A DNA stretch of 64,000 nucleotides. Origin: Williamsia faeni (lineage in GTDB: Bacteria; Actinomycetota; Actinomycetes; Mycobacteriales; Mycobacteriaceae). A program made the translations under genes and the position numbers. Below, in pieces: positions 1-8,085 of the stretch. Positions within the stretch are counted from its first letter, which is position 1. Each line of letters begins with the position of its first letter. The notes under the pieces are model-generated. The model did no database searches and was not told the DNA's origin. It saw only the letters and a list, made by a program, of their open reading frames with translations. The stretch is from positions 177,054 through 241,053 of the forward strand of contig QJJF01000007.1 of NCBI GenBank assembly GCA_003202005.1. Reading direction: 5' to 3'.

Positions 1-1
1 C

Positions 2-235
2 GAGCAAGCAACGCTGCGAGTGGAGACACTGTTTGCTGCGCTGTGGCGCAACACCGACGACACCGACGGCAGGATCGCTGCCGGCCTGCTCGACGGTAAG
101 TACACCTGGATGGAGGAAGGTGTGCTCGACCAGAGCGAGGGGACCGGACCGTGGATCTCGGGGTGGCAACCCGGTGCGTCGACAGCAGAAAACGTATCGA
201 AGCCATTCTTGCCCTCCACCAAGCCTGTCATTTGA
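2..235 (+). CDS. C-terminal end of an unidentified protein (truncated by window edge)
   Basis: An open frame enters from the left edge and runs 77 codons to a TGA at 233-235. The peptide (TLFAALWRNTDDTDGRIAAG and onward) is acidic and tryptophan-containing, with no motif I can name. There is an internal ATG-like start near 20, but no ribosome site precedes it, so I read this as the 3' part of a longer gene. Codon third positions are GC-rich as in the neighbours, which mildly supports coding. It could also be a gene remnant. The sequence left of the window would decide. Confidence 0.4.
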   Translation, partial: EQATLRVETLFAALWRNTDDTDGRIAAGLLDGKYTWMEEGVLDQSEGTGPWISGWQPGASTAENVSKPFLPSTKPVI

Positions 236-519
236 CGCTTTTGGAGGAGCTGCCGGAAAACCCTGACCTTCGGCGCGTTCGGTCAGTCGCCGAAATCTCC
301 GGAACCAACCAAAGTCCCCATCTCACAGAGAGGTTGGCGTGTGCCACACCTGCGGAGCGCGTCGATTTTCGGTGTGAGCGACAGCGCGGAACCGGCCGCA
401 GTCGAATCTCAACGAACTAAGACGTAGCCGATTCGTCCAACCCGCGCACCCTGTCGGATGAGCGTTTCAGGTCGACTATGGCGACCGTTGACTCGCCGCG
501 GCCCGGTGGAGGAGTGTGA

Positions 520-1200
520 GTGAGTCGGGTTCGACCCGTCGGCGCCGCTGGGCGCCTCCAGAAGAGAAGGGTGTCGACCGTGTATGCACGCTCTACGACC
601 ATTGATGCACATCCGTCGTTCATCGACGTCGGGATCGTGCACATTCGCGATACCGTGATGCCCGCGCTCGCCGGCATCGACGGCTGCGCCGGACTGTCCC
701 TGCTGGTTGACCGCGGCTCCGGCCGATGCATCGCCACCAGCTCCTGGATGGACGAGGACTCTCTTCGCGCGAGCGAAGGGCAGGTCCTGCAACTCCGCGA
801 CGCAGCGGCCGGTGTCTTCCACGCCACCATGACCGTTGCGCAGTGGGAGATCGCCGTCGTGCACCGCGAACATCGCTCGCACCGCGGCGCCGGTGTGCGC
901 GTCACATGGCTCGAGTTCGAGCCGGGTGACCAGGACCGCGCTGTCGATGTGTACAAGACGGAGTCCGTCCCCGCGATGGCGGAGCTCAGTGGGTTCTGCA
1001 GTGCCAGCCTGCTGGTCGATCCTGCCACTGGTCGCGCGGTGTCGTCGGTGACCTTCGACACCGCCCAGGCGATGAGCGGCAGCAGGGACAAGTCCGAGAC
1101 CATCAGAACGTCGGGAATACGCCAGTCTGGTGCGCGGCTGCTCGAGGTCGCAGAGTTCGAGTTGGCGATCGCTCATCTGCACGTACCTGAAATGGCCTGA
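520..1200 (+). CDS. Two-repeat ABM-like (dimeric alpha/beta barrel) protein
   Basis: 226 residues from a GTG that follows a strong GGAGGAG ribosome site at about 508-514. GTG codons at 571 and 580 are alternative starts that would remove a basic 17-20 residue leader. The body holds two similar halves: around residues 45-75 (GCAGLSLLVDRGSGRCIATS) and 150-180 (GFCSASLLVDPATGRAVSSV). Each has the hydrophobic strand, 'LLVD..(S/T)GR' turn and following strand typical of antibiotic-biosynthesis-monooxygenase-like ferredoxin folds. A tandem arrangement would give an intramolecular barrel. No catalytic residue is identifiable, so substrate and reaction are unknown. It ends about 160 bp before a hairpin terminator. 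Confidence 0.7.
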   Translation: MSRVRPVGAAGRLQKRRVSTVYARSTTIDAHPSFIDVGIVHIRDTVMPALAGIDGCAGLSLLVDRGSGRCIATSSWMDEDSLRASEGQVLQLRDAAAGVFHATMTVAQWEIAVVHREHRSHRGAGVRVTWLEFEPGDQDRAVDVYKTESVPAMAELSGFCSASLLVDPATGRAVSSVTFDTAQAMSGSRDKSETIRTSGIRQSGARLLEVAEFELAIAHLHVPEMA

Positions 1201-1362
1201 CAACGATCGTCGCTGCATGCGCAGCTCGCCATGCCGCGTATGCGTACAGCTCATGGTGGCGCACCGCCCTCGCGCTGGGGACGAGCGAACCCACACCTGC
1301 GCGCCTGATGTCCTCTGCGGGCATCCGGCCTCCGGGCTGCGCAGCCGTCGAGAGCGAGATCG

Positions 1363-1389
1363 AAGCCCTCGCGGCGGGACGGAGGGCTT
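1363..1389 (+). terminator. Rho-independent terminator
   Basis: An 8-bp perfect stem, AAGCCCTC (1363-1370) with GAGGGCTT (1382-1389), 11-nt loop, followed by TTCTC. It lies downstream of the ABM-like gene and upstream of the next start, so it probably ends that transcript. Confidence 0.7.
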
Positions 1390-1455
1390 TTCTCATTTCC
1401 GTGGCCGAGGGGGGTCGCGAAGTGAATTGGTATGACCTCAGCGATAATTGGGTCC

Positions 1456-1812
1456 ATGACCATCTATGTCTCGAGTCCGCAGATCCCGTACATCCTGACG
1501 TTCGAGGATGTCGAGCGCGATGACGTCGCGCGGGAGATCGAACGCAGCATCGTCGGTGCGAGCGAGGCCATCCCGGTGCCGGGAACGTCCGACTGCATCG
1601 AAGAGGTCGTGCCGCCGCTGGTGCTCACCCTCGACGCCGACGACTCCGCATTTGTCATCAACTGGGGTCAGGTGGCCTTTGTGGAGATCACCGAGGACGA
1701 CCCGAACGAGGTCGCTCCCGGCGCGTTCCAGCGGCCGTATCTGGAACTCAGCGCGTCGGACGAGGCCATCGATGATGACGACGACTTCGACGAGGACACC
1801 GAGGCGAGTTAG
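1456..1812 (+). CDS. Small acidic protein of unknown function
   Basis: 118 residues starting MTIYVSSPQIPYILTFEDVE. An in-frame ATG at 1432 would add eight residues; neither start has a good ribosome site. The protein is very acidic and ends in an aspartate/glutamate run (about residues 100-116), with no transmembrane segment or signal peptide. The middle (about 55-80) reads as alternating beta strands (LVLTLDADDSAFVINWGQVA). I do not recognise a family. It converges on the glutathione peroxidase gene across a strong hairpin. Confidence 0.6.
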   Translation: MTIYVSSPQIPYILTFEDVERDDVAREIERSIVGASEAIPVPGTSDCIEEVVPPLVLTLDADDSAFVINWGQVAFVEITEDDPNEVAPGAFQRPYLELSASDEAIDDDDDFDEDTEAS

Positions 1813-1841
1813 TAGCAACATCAGTGCTGCACAAGACGAAA

Positions 1842-1870
1842 CCACCGTGGTCATCGAGTGACCACGGTGG
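1842..1870. terminator. Bidirectional hairpin terminator
   Basis: A 12-bp perfect stem, CCACCGTGGTCA (1842-1853) and TGACCACGGTGG (1859-1870), with loop TCGAG. It sits between convergent genes. On the minus strand it is followed by TTTCGTCTT, so it should terminate best in that direction. Confidence 0.8.
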
Positions 1871-1904
1871 CTTCGGGGTAGATCGTCGGGATCAGGCGAC
1901 CTGA

Positions 1905-2441
1905 TCAGGCGAGCACGCTCTCGAGATCCGCGCTGATCTCTTCGGGGGTGACGGTGGGTTCGTAGCGTTTGATGACGGCGCCGTCGCGGCCGACGAGGAA
2001 CTTGGTGAAGTTCCACTTGACCTCGTCGGTCCCGATGGCTTCCGGACGCGACTTCTTGACGTGGTCGTAGAGGAAGCCGGCATCGGGGCCGAACTCGCCG
2101 GGAGCCTCGGCACGCAGGTAGGTGTACAGCGGATCGGCACCCTCGCCGTTGACCTCGATCTTGCCGAAGATCGGGAAGGTGACGTCGAAGTTGACGTTGC
2201 AGAACTCGGCGATCTCGTCGGCGGTTCCGGGCTCCTGGCCACCGAACTGGTTGCAGGGGAAGCCGAGGATCTCGAGTCCCTTGTCCTTCTTGTCCCGGTA
2301 GAGCGCTTCAAGGCCCTCGTACTGCGGGGTCAGGCCGCACTTGCTCGCCACATTGACAACCAGGAGTACCTGGCCCTCGTAGTCCTTCAGTGGCTTGGTG
2401 CCGCCATCGGCAGTGGTGGCGGCGAAGTCATGGGTGCTCAT
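1905..2441 (-). CDS. Glutathione peroxidase family protein
   Basis: 178 residues, the usual length for bacterial BsaA/BtuE-type peroxidases. Peroxidatic motif NVASKCGLTPQY lies at about residues 30-41 with cysteine rather than selenocysteine, followed by FPCNQFGGQEPG (about 60-75) and WNFTKFLV (about 150). These supply the Cys, Gln and Trp/Asn of the active site. The start is the ATG preceded by GAGGAA; longer upstream frames lack a ribosome site. In mycothiol-using actinobacteria such enzymes normally reduce peroxides with thioredoxin, so glutathione in the name is historical. Cytoplasmic. The gene upstream (2530-2838) is on the same strand 88 bp away. Confidence 0.92.
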   Translation of the reverse strand: MSTHDFAATTADGGTKPLKDYEGQVLLVVNVASKCGLTPQYEGLEALYRDKKDKGLEILGFPCNQFGGQEPGTADEIAEFCNVNFDVTFPIFGKIEVNGEGADPLYTYLRAEAPGEFGPDAGFLYDHVKKSRPEAIGTDEVKWNFTKFLVGRDGAVIKRYEPTVTPEEISADLESVLA

Positions 2442-2529
2442 CGAGTTCTGTTCCTCACTATGGGGATCTGGGGGGCGAGTCCACTCCACGTTAGCGCGGG
2501 GAGACGGCGGTCGCCTCGGCGATGGTCGC

Positions 2530-2838
2530 TCAGCCCGGAATGAGCGCTTCCCGTGCTGCCGCAGCGAATTCCCGTCCGGGTTCGCCGAAAACTCGGGTAT
2601 CGGGAAAGTACATCGAGGCCAAACCACTCAACAGCGAACCGCAGGCCCCCGGTCGAACCGCGACCTTGTACCACATCTCGATCGAACATCCGTGAATGGT
2701 CCGCGTCCAATCATTCCGATCCCCAATTGCTTTTTGGATCCGGTCAGCATCTGACCTCTTGACGCCGGGTACCCCTGGCAGCTTCTCGACAGAGGTGGTG
2801 AGATCGGCAGTTGAAGAAGGGTAAGTGATCGAGTGCAT
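2530..2838 (-). CDS. Hypothetical protein, 102 residues
   Basis: An ATG start preceded by GGGAGAG at the right distance supports translation. The peptide opens MHSITYPSSTADLTTSVEKL and has a conserved-looking C-terminal half with GACGSLLSGLASMYFPD and an alanine-rich last helix. No signal peptide, no clear membrane segment (one short hydrophobic patch) and no family I recognise. It may be co-transcribed with the peroxidase downstream. The main doubt is that other open frames overlap it; the ribosome site is the best argument for this one. Confidence 0.5.
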   Translation of the reverse strand: MHSITYPSSTADLTTSVEKLPGVPGVKRSDADRIQKAIGDRNDWTRTIHGCSIEMWYKVAVRPGACGSLLSGLASMYFPDTRVFGEPGREFAAAAREALIPG

Positions 2839-3130
2839 CGCGCTCTCCCGTGTGACGGAAAATTGACCACTTGGCCAACCTTATGACGGTCGCACGGAAC
2901 GGCAGGTCAAGCCACCCTTGATCGAAACTTTTGACATTTTTTTGCCGCGGATATTTGTGATCATTCATTGAGTGGCCGAGCAACCCATGTCGAATGATCA
3001 TGAAAATAGGATTTCAGTTAGTTGGACATCGAGGTCACGCGGACGCGGTATGGTTACCGCAGGAATCCCACCGATTCGCACCCACTCCTCGGTGGTCCCA
3101 CACCGCCAGATCGACGTCGGCCAACACGGG

Positions 3131-3784
3131 TCAGATCAAGCCCTCTCGCATCGCGTAGGCGACCGCGTGCGAACGATTGCGCAGCTGCAATCGCGTTGTC
3201 ACGTCATGCAGGACGTTCTTGACCGTCCGCTCGGAGTAGCACAGCCGACGTGCGATTGCCGTGGTGTCGAGGCCGTCGGCAACCAGCCGCAGGACCTCGA
3301 CCTCACGTTCGGCCAGACCCGAGTACTGGAGGCCGCGGGGAGCGCGTGCTTGACGCTGCATCCGTCCGACCTGGTCGAGCAGACTGCCGAGCAGATCCGC
3401 GGGGACCACACCGCCACCGGCGGCCACCCGGCGGATCTGTGCGATCAGCGCGTCGGCATTCGCGTCGGCGCGACGCACCAGGCCGGCGACCCCGGACTCG
3501 GCCGCATCCACGACGGTGGTGTCGTCGAGGACCCCGAGTACCAGCATCGTTCGCGGAACTCCGCCGCGCTGCAGGGCGCGCAGATTACGCTTCACCGCAT
3601 CATCGAAACAGTCGGCCACCACAATTGCGACCTCGGCCGAATCCACGTCGGATTCGTCGACCAACCGGATCTCCGGTCGCATGCGTAGTTGGCTGGCCAC
3701 CCCGGCCTGAAGGACGGTGTCGTTCGAGTACACGTAGGTCAGGATGCGACGTTGCATCCCGGCGACTGCCTTGTTGCCGTTCAC
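3131..3784 (-). CDS. Orphan NarL/LuxR-type response regulator with degenerate receiver
   Basis: 217 residues from a GTG that overlaps the upstream stop (GTGA), with GGGGAG just ahead. The frame is open further upstream, but that part overlaps the lipoprotein gene in another frame. The C-terminal GerE helix-turn-helix (about 150-215) has LAEREVEVLRLVADGLDTTA and SERTVKNVLHDVTTRLQLRN, so DNA binding is well supported. The N-terminal 130 residues resemble a receiver: a candidate aspartate in VAIVVADC, but no acidic pair after strand 1 (YVYSND) and arginine instead of the conserved lysine. It is probably not a classical phospho-acceptor. No histidine kinase is nearby. Target unknown; the gad gene next door is a candidate. 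Confidence 0.85.
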   Translation of the reverse strand: MNGNKAVAGMQRRILTYVYSNDTVLQAGVASQLRMRPEIRLVDESDVDSAEVAIVVADCFDDAVKRNLRALQRGGVPRTMLVLGVLDDTTVVDAAESGVAGLVRRADANADALIAQIRRVAAGGGVVPADLLGSLLDQVGRMQRQARAPRGLQYSGLAEREVEVLRLVADGLDTTAIARRLCYSERTVKNVLHDVTTRLQLRNRSHAVAYAMREGLI

Positions 3785-4035
3785 AGTGACTCCCCGGACG
3801 ACGATGTTCCCGGTGAAGGTGCGGACGCCGATATCACCGAGTCGACGAGCACCGCGGTGCCTGCCTCCCAGACCGATTGGAATGGCTTGACGACCTGATC
3901 CGATTCGGACGGCACGTCTTTCGTACAGGCGGCGAGGGTGAGAATGATGCCGGCGACGAACACTGCGAGGGTCACCGTCGACGACTTCAGCAGATCGCGA
4001 AGCGGCGTTTGAGGAATTCCGGTCTGTCGGGACAT
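3781..4035 (-). CDS. Small lipoprotein coupled to the LuxR regulator
   Basis: 84 residues. A hydrophobic segment at about 20-37 (STVTLAVFVAGIILTLAAC) ends in the lipobox LAAC, followed by a polar tail rich in Ser, Pro and Val. This predicts a membrane-anchored extracytoplasmic lipoprotein. The ATG at 4035 is chosen; a TTG at 4059 would add eight residues, and neither has a clear ribosome site. Its stop overlaps the start of the LuxR regulator by 4 bp, implying translational coupling. Function unknown. The arrangement suggests an envelope component working with, or sensed through, the regulator, which is inference. Confidence 0.7.
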   Translation of the reverse strand: MSRQTGIPQTPLRDLLKSSTVTLAVFVAGIILTLAACTKDVPSESDQVVKPFQSVWEAGTAVLVDSVISASAPSPGTSSSGESL

Positions 4036-4069
4036 GTACTGATCGTGGTCGCCCGACAATGCGACAACG

Positions 4070-4087
4070 CGAGTAGCGCACTACCCG
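4070..4087. promoter_or_regulatory. Inverted repeat upstream of lipoprotein/LuxR operon
   Basis: CGAGTAG-CGCA-CTACCCG, arms of seven with one mismatch, 35 bp upstream of the ATG at 4035. It could be an operator for autoregulation by the LuxR protein; no experiment supports this. Confidence 0.35.
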
Positions 4088-4106
4088 AATATGCGGGTAC
4101 ACACGA

Positions 4107-4133
4107 CGGTTGGGGTGCGTATCACCCCAACCG
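4107..4133 (-). terminator. Hairpin downstream of gad
   Basis: An 11-bp perfect stem CGGTTGGGGTG / CACCCCAACCG with a 5-nt loop, 42 bp past the glutamate decarboxylase stop. No U-run follows on the minus strand. It separates gad from the lipoprotein/LuxR unit. Confidence 0.65.
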
Positions 4134-4174
4134 CCTGCGTAGTTGGCGCCCGCGCACTCTGTGCGCCGGCAGGA

Positions 4175-5545
4175 TCAGTGTGCGAAGTGTTGCTTCTCGG
4201 ACAGGTGACCCGTGGCGTTGAGCTTGCGGAGATCGGCGATCACCTGGACGAGGTGTTGGTGCAGGACGCGTGCCATGTCACGTGAGAATCCTTCGCGGAC
4301 AACAACTCTCAGAACTGCCAGGTTGGTGACGTTGTCGGGCATCGTGTAGGCCGGCACCTGCCAGCCGTAGGCGCGTAGTCCATGGCTGATGTCGAATGCG
4401 GTGAACTCGCAGGATTCGTGGAGTCTGAATGTGACCACCGGGATGGCGGAACCGTCGGTGATGATCTCGATCTCGTCTTCTTCGGCGATTTGCCCGGCGA
4501 ACCACTGTCCGGTGGCGGACAGCGACTTCATGATGTCGGTGTAACCCTGCCGGCCCAGGCGGATGAAGTTGTAGTACTGCCCGATCACCTGATTGCCCGG
4601 CCGCGAGAAGTTGAGAGTGAACGTCGGCATATCGCCGCCGAGATAGTTGACCCGGAAGACCAGGTCCTCGGGCAGCCACTCCTTGTTTCGCCAGACAACG
4701 AATCCGACGCCGGGGTAGGTCAGGCCGTACTTGTGACCGGAGACATTGATGGACACCACACGTGGCACCCGAAAATCCCATTCGAGTTCGGGATGCAGGA
4801 ATGGGAGTACAAAGCCGCCGCTGGCGGCGTCGACGTGGATCGGTACGTCCACGCCACCGTCGGCCGCCAACTTGTCGAGTGCGTCCGCGATGGCCTTCAC
4901 CGGTTCGAGCTCACCGGTATAGGTGGTGCCGGCGATGACCACAACACCGATCGTGTTCTCGTCGACGGCGTCGATCACCTGCTCAGGGGTGATGACGTAG
5001 CGGCCCTCCTCCATGGGGAGGTAGCGGGGTTCGACTTCGAAGTAGCGGCAGAACTTCTCCCACACCACTTGCACGTTGCTGCCCATGATCAGGTTGGGAG
5101 TGCCGGGGGTGCCGCTTTGCTTGGCTTTCCACAGCCATTTCAGGGCCAGGCCACCGAGCATGACTGCTTCGGAAGAACCGATGGTGGAGGTGCCGGTGGC
5201 ACTGGAGGCGTCGGAGGGATCGAGATCGGGTGCGTTGAACAGGTCGGCGACGATGGCCACGCAGCGTTCTTCGATGGCCGCGGTCAGCGGGTACTCGTCT
5301 TTGTCGATCATGTTCTTGTCGAACGTCTCGGCCATCAATTTCTCGGCCTCGGGGTCCATCCAGGTGGTGACGAACGTCGCGAGATTGAGGCGGGAGTTCC
5401 CGTCCAGCATCAATTCATCGTGGATGAATCGATATGCGACCCCGGGATCCATCGATTCGTCGGGCATCTTCAGGGCCGGTACACCCGATACTGCGAAGCG
5501 GCCGGTATAGGCGGGAGTGATTGTTCCGCGGTCGAGATCTGACAT
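4175..5545 (-). CDS. gadB: Glutamate decarboxylase
   Basis: 456 residues, the normal size for the PLP-dependent GAD family (E. coli GadB is 466). It converts L-glutamate to GABA with consumption of a cytoplasmic proton. The PLP aspartate lies in HVDAASGGF and the Schiff-base lysine in VSINVSGHKYGL (about residue 275). N-terminal sequence RLNLATFVTTWMD is typical. The C-terminus ends HFAH; a C-terminal histidine is part of the pH gate in E. coli GadB, but equivalence here is inference. ATG 5545 is preferred over 5560 because GGAG precedes it. No gadC-type antiporter is in the window. An orphan regulator/lipoprotein pair lies just downstream on the same strand. Confidence 0.93.
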   Translation of the reverse strand: MSDLDRGTITPAYTGRFAVSGVPALKMPDESMDPGVAYRFIHDELMLDGNSRLNLATFVTTWMDPEAEKLMAETFDKNMIDKDEYPLTAAIEERCVAIVADLFNAPDLDPSDASSATGTSTIGSSEAVMLGGLALKWLWKAKQSGTPGTPNLIMGSNVQVVWEKFCRYFEVEPRYLPMEEGRYVITPEQVIDAVDENTIGVVVIAGTTYTGELEPVKAIADALDKLAADGGVDVPIHVDAASGGFVLPFLHPELEWDFRVPRVVSINVSGHKYGLTYPGVGFVVWRNKEWLPEDLVFRVNYLGGDMPTFTLNFSRPGNQVIGQYYNFIRLGRQGYTDIMKSLSATGQWFAGQIAEEDEIEIITDGSAIPVVTFRLHESCEFTAFDISHGLRAYGWQVPAYTMPDNVTNLAVLRVVVREGFSRDMARVLHQHLVQVIADLRKLNATGHLSEKQHFAH

Positions 5546-5757
5546 CCCAGTGAACTCCATCGTTGGCAGATGAAAACGTTACGGCCGAGCGTGATCTGCT
5601 CGAATGTTACCGGTCCGGCGCAGGTGCGGCTTGATGTTTGGCCGGAGCCTCCATCCGGCCGTGACGGATTGAGAGGGCGGCGATTCGGCGGAGTCGCGGC
5701 ACATACTTCTGGCGCCGGTAATGTCTGAACTCTGACCGTCGACGTGAGGAGTGCACG

Positions 5758-6645
5758 ATGGGTCCCGGAAACAAGAACGATCCCGAGAATTTTGATCAGC
5801 CGACTTGGGGTGGCGGTCAGGATCCTGCGCAGCCGCAGCAACCATATTGGGGCCCACCGCCGGATCAACAGGGTTACGGGCCCAGTGGCACCACGCAGAT
5901 GCCGTCGCAGGATTCCGGCCAGTCTCCTCAGTACGGGCAGGCGCCGCAGTACGGGCAGGCGCCGCAGTACGGGCAACCGCAATACGGCGGCGATCAGTAC
6001 GGCAATCAATACGGCGGCAACCAATACGGCCAGCCTGTTGTCGGTGGTCAGCCCGCGTACAGCCAACAGCCCGACTACAGCCAGCAGTATCCGAATGCAC
6101 CGTACGGCGGAGGTGGTCCCCCCTACGGTGAACCTCCCTACGGTGGGTATGGCGGCGATGGTCAACCTCCGGGCGATGGTGGGAGCAAGAAGGCTGTTTG
6201 GATCATCGTGGCCGTTGTTGCACTCTTGATCCTCGCTGTGGGTGGAATCTTTGCTGCCATGGCGTTGTCGGGTGATGACAACGACGACCCGAGTGTCGCC
6301 ACGTCATCGACGGTCACATCGGACGCCACAAGCACCCATGAGACCGATACCGACACGACCACAACAGACACCACCACCACGACCGGTGAATCGTCGGGCA
6401 GCGTCACGTATGAGGTCACCGGCAAAGCAAATTTCGTCATCTACACCAGCAAAGATGGTCAGAAGACAGATGACAATCCGAGTGATCCCTGGTCGACGAC
6501 CGTGGACGCCACCGGTCGTGAGTTGATGGTCAGTGCCATGTCGGCCGACGGCAGCGATGTCTCCTGTTCGATCAAGGTGGACGGGAAGACGGTTGCAGAT
6601 GACAAGGGTGCGTTGGCGATCTGCGTGAGTCTCGACGGAAGCTAG
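5758..6645 (+). CDS. MmpS-like membrane protein with Q/Y/G/P-rich cytoplasmic domain
   Basis: 295 residues, ATG after GAGGAG. Residues 1-142 are low complexity (Pro, Gln, Tyr, Gly, Asn) with repeated QYGQAP units. A single transmembrane helix follows at about 146-170 (preceded by SKKAV). A Thr/Ser-rich linker (180-214) leads to a C-terminal domain at about 215-295: VTYEVTGKANFVIYTSKDG, then PWSTTVDATG and a two-cysteine end. That domain matches the pattern of mycobacterial MmpS accessory proteins (VTYEVTG...PW...C..C). Topology is N-in, C-out. True MmpS proteins sit beside MmpL transporters; none is adjacent here, so the partner is unknown. Confidence 0.75.
   Translation: MGPGNKNDPENFDQPTWGGGQDPAQPQQPYWGPPPDQQGYGPSGTTQMPSQDSGQSPQYGQAPQYGQAPQYGQPQYGGDQYGNQYGGNQYGQPVVGGQPAYSQQPDYSQQYPNAPYGGGGPPYGEPPYGGYGGDGQPPGDGGSKKAVWIIVAVVALLILAVGGIFAAMALSGDDNDDPSVATSSTVTSDATSTHETDTDTTTTDTTTTTGESSGSVTYEVTGKANFVIYTSKDGQKTDDNPSDPWSTTVDATGRELMVSAMSADGSDVSCSIKVDGKTVADDKGALAICVSLDGS
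5929..5979 (+). repeat. 18-bp in-frame tandem repeat
   Basis: CAGTACGGGCAGGCGCCG occurs twice exactly (5929-5946, 5947-5964) and then partially (5965-5979), encoding QYGQAP repeats inside the MmpS-like gene. Further degenerate QYG units follow. Copy number is likely to vary between strains. Confidence 0.8.
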
Positions 6646-6655
6646 CGGCGAATCC

Positions 6656-7399
6656 ATGACCGGCCCGGACAAACGCGCGCGGATGTCCACCTCGTTCGGG
6701 GAGCAGGTGCGTGCCTACAGCCGCGGCCGGCCCGACTATCCGGCCGCAGCAGTGGCCGAGCTGCTCGACGCGGACGCCCGGGTCGTCGCTGATATCGGTG
6801 CCGGCACAGGCAAACTCACCGCATCGCTGATCGATGCGGGCCGCACGCTCTACGCGGTCGAGCCCGACGCGGAGATGCTCGACGTCCTGAAGGCACAACT
6901 CCCCACCGTGCGCGGCCTGATCGGAACGGCCGAGCAGATCCCGTTGGCGGACAACGCCGTTGACGCGCTCGTGTCCGGTCAGGCGTGGCATTGGGTGCGC
7001 CCTGACAGCGCGGCAACCGAGGCCGCACGGGTGCTTCGTCCCGGCGGCACATTGGGCTTGATCTGGAACATCCGTGATGAATCAGTGCCGTGGGTGCATC
7101 AATTGACGGCCATCGTGACAGCCAGCGAAGCCGAACTGTACGTGGCCGCCGGAGTACCTGAATTGGGGGCCGGATTCGGTCCGTTGATGCACAAGGTCGT
7201 TCGCTGGGATCGCACATTGACCGGCCCACAATTGGTGGCCATGGTGGCCTCCCGCAGCGCCGTCATCACCGCGACGGACACCGATCGGGCCCGAATACTT
7301 GCGGAGGTCGAAGCCCTTGCCGTCGACGTATCCGATGAGGACGGAAACATCGTCCTGCCCTATCTCACGCATACGTACCGCGCTGAATCGGCTGACTGA
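6656..7399 (+). CDS. Class I SAM-dependent methyltransferase
   Basis: 247 residues. The SAM motif I is VVADIGAGTGKLTASLIDAG (about residues 43-62), followed by the acidic residue of motif II (YAVEPDAEML) and a motif near VLRPGGTLGLIWN (about 125). This layout is that of Methyltransf_11/25 proteins. The small-molecule substrate cannot be told from sequence. Start ATG 6656 has no good ribosome site; ATG 6683 (MSTSFGEQVRAYSRGRPDYP) is equally possible and fits the family's usual beginning. It follows the MmpS-like gene by 10 bp and may share its transcript. Confidence 0.85.
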   Translation: MTGPDKRARMSTSFGEQVRAYSRGRPDYPAAAVAELLDADARVVADIGAGTGKLTASLIDAGRTLYAVEPDAEMLDVLKAQLPTVRGLIGTAEQIPLADNAVDALVSGQAWHWVRPDSAATEAARVLRPGGTLGLIWNIRDESVPWVHQLTAIVTASEAELYVAAGVPELGAGFGPLMHKVVRWDRTLTGPQLVAMVASRSAVITATDTDRARILAEVEALAVDVSDEDGNIVLPYLTHTYRAESAD

Positions 7400-7455
7400 A
7401 CGGCCCTTAAACGCCGGTTGGGTCGATAACTGATAACCGGTTCGCCTACCGTGGA

Positions 7456-8085
7456 GTGGTGAGTTCCCCAGACGTGTCCCAAGTGCCCGCTCAGCCTGCG
7501 CCCGCCGCGGGCGACAACGGCGACTTCAAAGCCATGATGACCTGGCGTGGCATCGGCGCCGAACGTCTGGAACAGGTTCGGGTGACGGTGACCGGCCACC
7601 GGATCAAGGCATATGGCCGGATCATCGCCGCTGCCACCGCCGACCACGAGGCATTCAGTGCGTCGTACGACCTGATCACCACCGACACCGGTCTCACCAA
7701 GCGGCTGTCGCTGCACCTGGTGCGGGCCAGTGGCGACACCCAGATCTCCATCACGCGCGACGGGCAGGACGTGTGGCTGGTCCAGACCGCCCGCGGTATG
7801 CAGCGCAGCGACTTCGGTGGCGCCCAGGATGTCGACCTGGCGCTGAGCCCCTTCCTGAACGCACTGCCGATCCGCCGGCTCGGCCTGCAGGACCCGTCCG
7901 CGAAGCCGGTGGTTGTTCCGGCGGCGTACCTGTACCTGCCGTCCGGTGAGTTCGCGGCGGAGTCGTTGCAGTACACCCCCGGCAAGTCCGGTCTCAGCAT
8001 CGTCGGGCCGGTGGCTTCGACCACCATCACCGTCGACCAGAACGGATTCGTCCGCGACTACCCCGGTCTGGCAGAGCGGATCTAG
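7456..8085 (+). CDS. Putative glycolipid-binding domain protein
   Basis: 209 residues from GTG 7456. The sequence WRGIGAERLEQVRVTVTGHR, then YDLITTDTGLTKRLSLHL, then SPFLNALPIRRLGL and VPAAYLYLPSGEF follows the pattern of the putative glycolipid-binding family (formerly DUF1089). This is recalled, not searched. No signal peptide, so cytoplasmic. Biochemical role is unproven for the family. Its TAG stop interlocks with the TAG of the convergent tyrA gene inside one CTAG, so the two genes share their last bases and no terminator can lie between them. Confidence 0.7.
   Translation: MVSSPDVSQVPAQPAPAAGDNGDFKAMMTWRGIGAERLEQVRVTVTGHRIKAYGRIIAAATADHEAFSASYDLITTDTGLTKRLSLHLVRASGDTQISITRDGQDVWLVQTARGMQRSDFGGAQDVDLALSPFLNALPIRRLGLQDPSAKPVVVPAAYLYLPSGEFAAESLQYTPGKSGLSIVGPVASTTITVDQNGFVRDYPGLAERI

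Noticed and set aside
2839..3130. Coding potential on the plus strand toward the LuxR region
   Set aside because: The long plus-strand frame here continues antisense through the LuxR helix-turn-helix and has no motif; the area looks like promoter DNA, with a run of T bases near 2935-2942.
4382..5542. A 386-codon frame antisense to glutamate decarboxylase
   Set aside because: The GAD reading has intact PLP motifs; the opposite frame has none.
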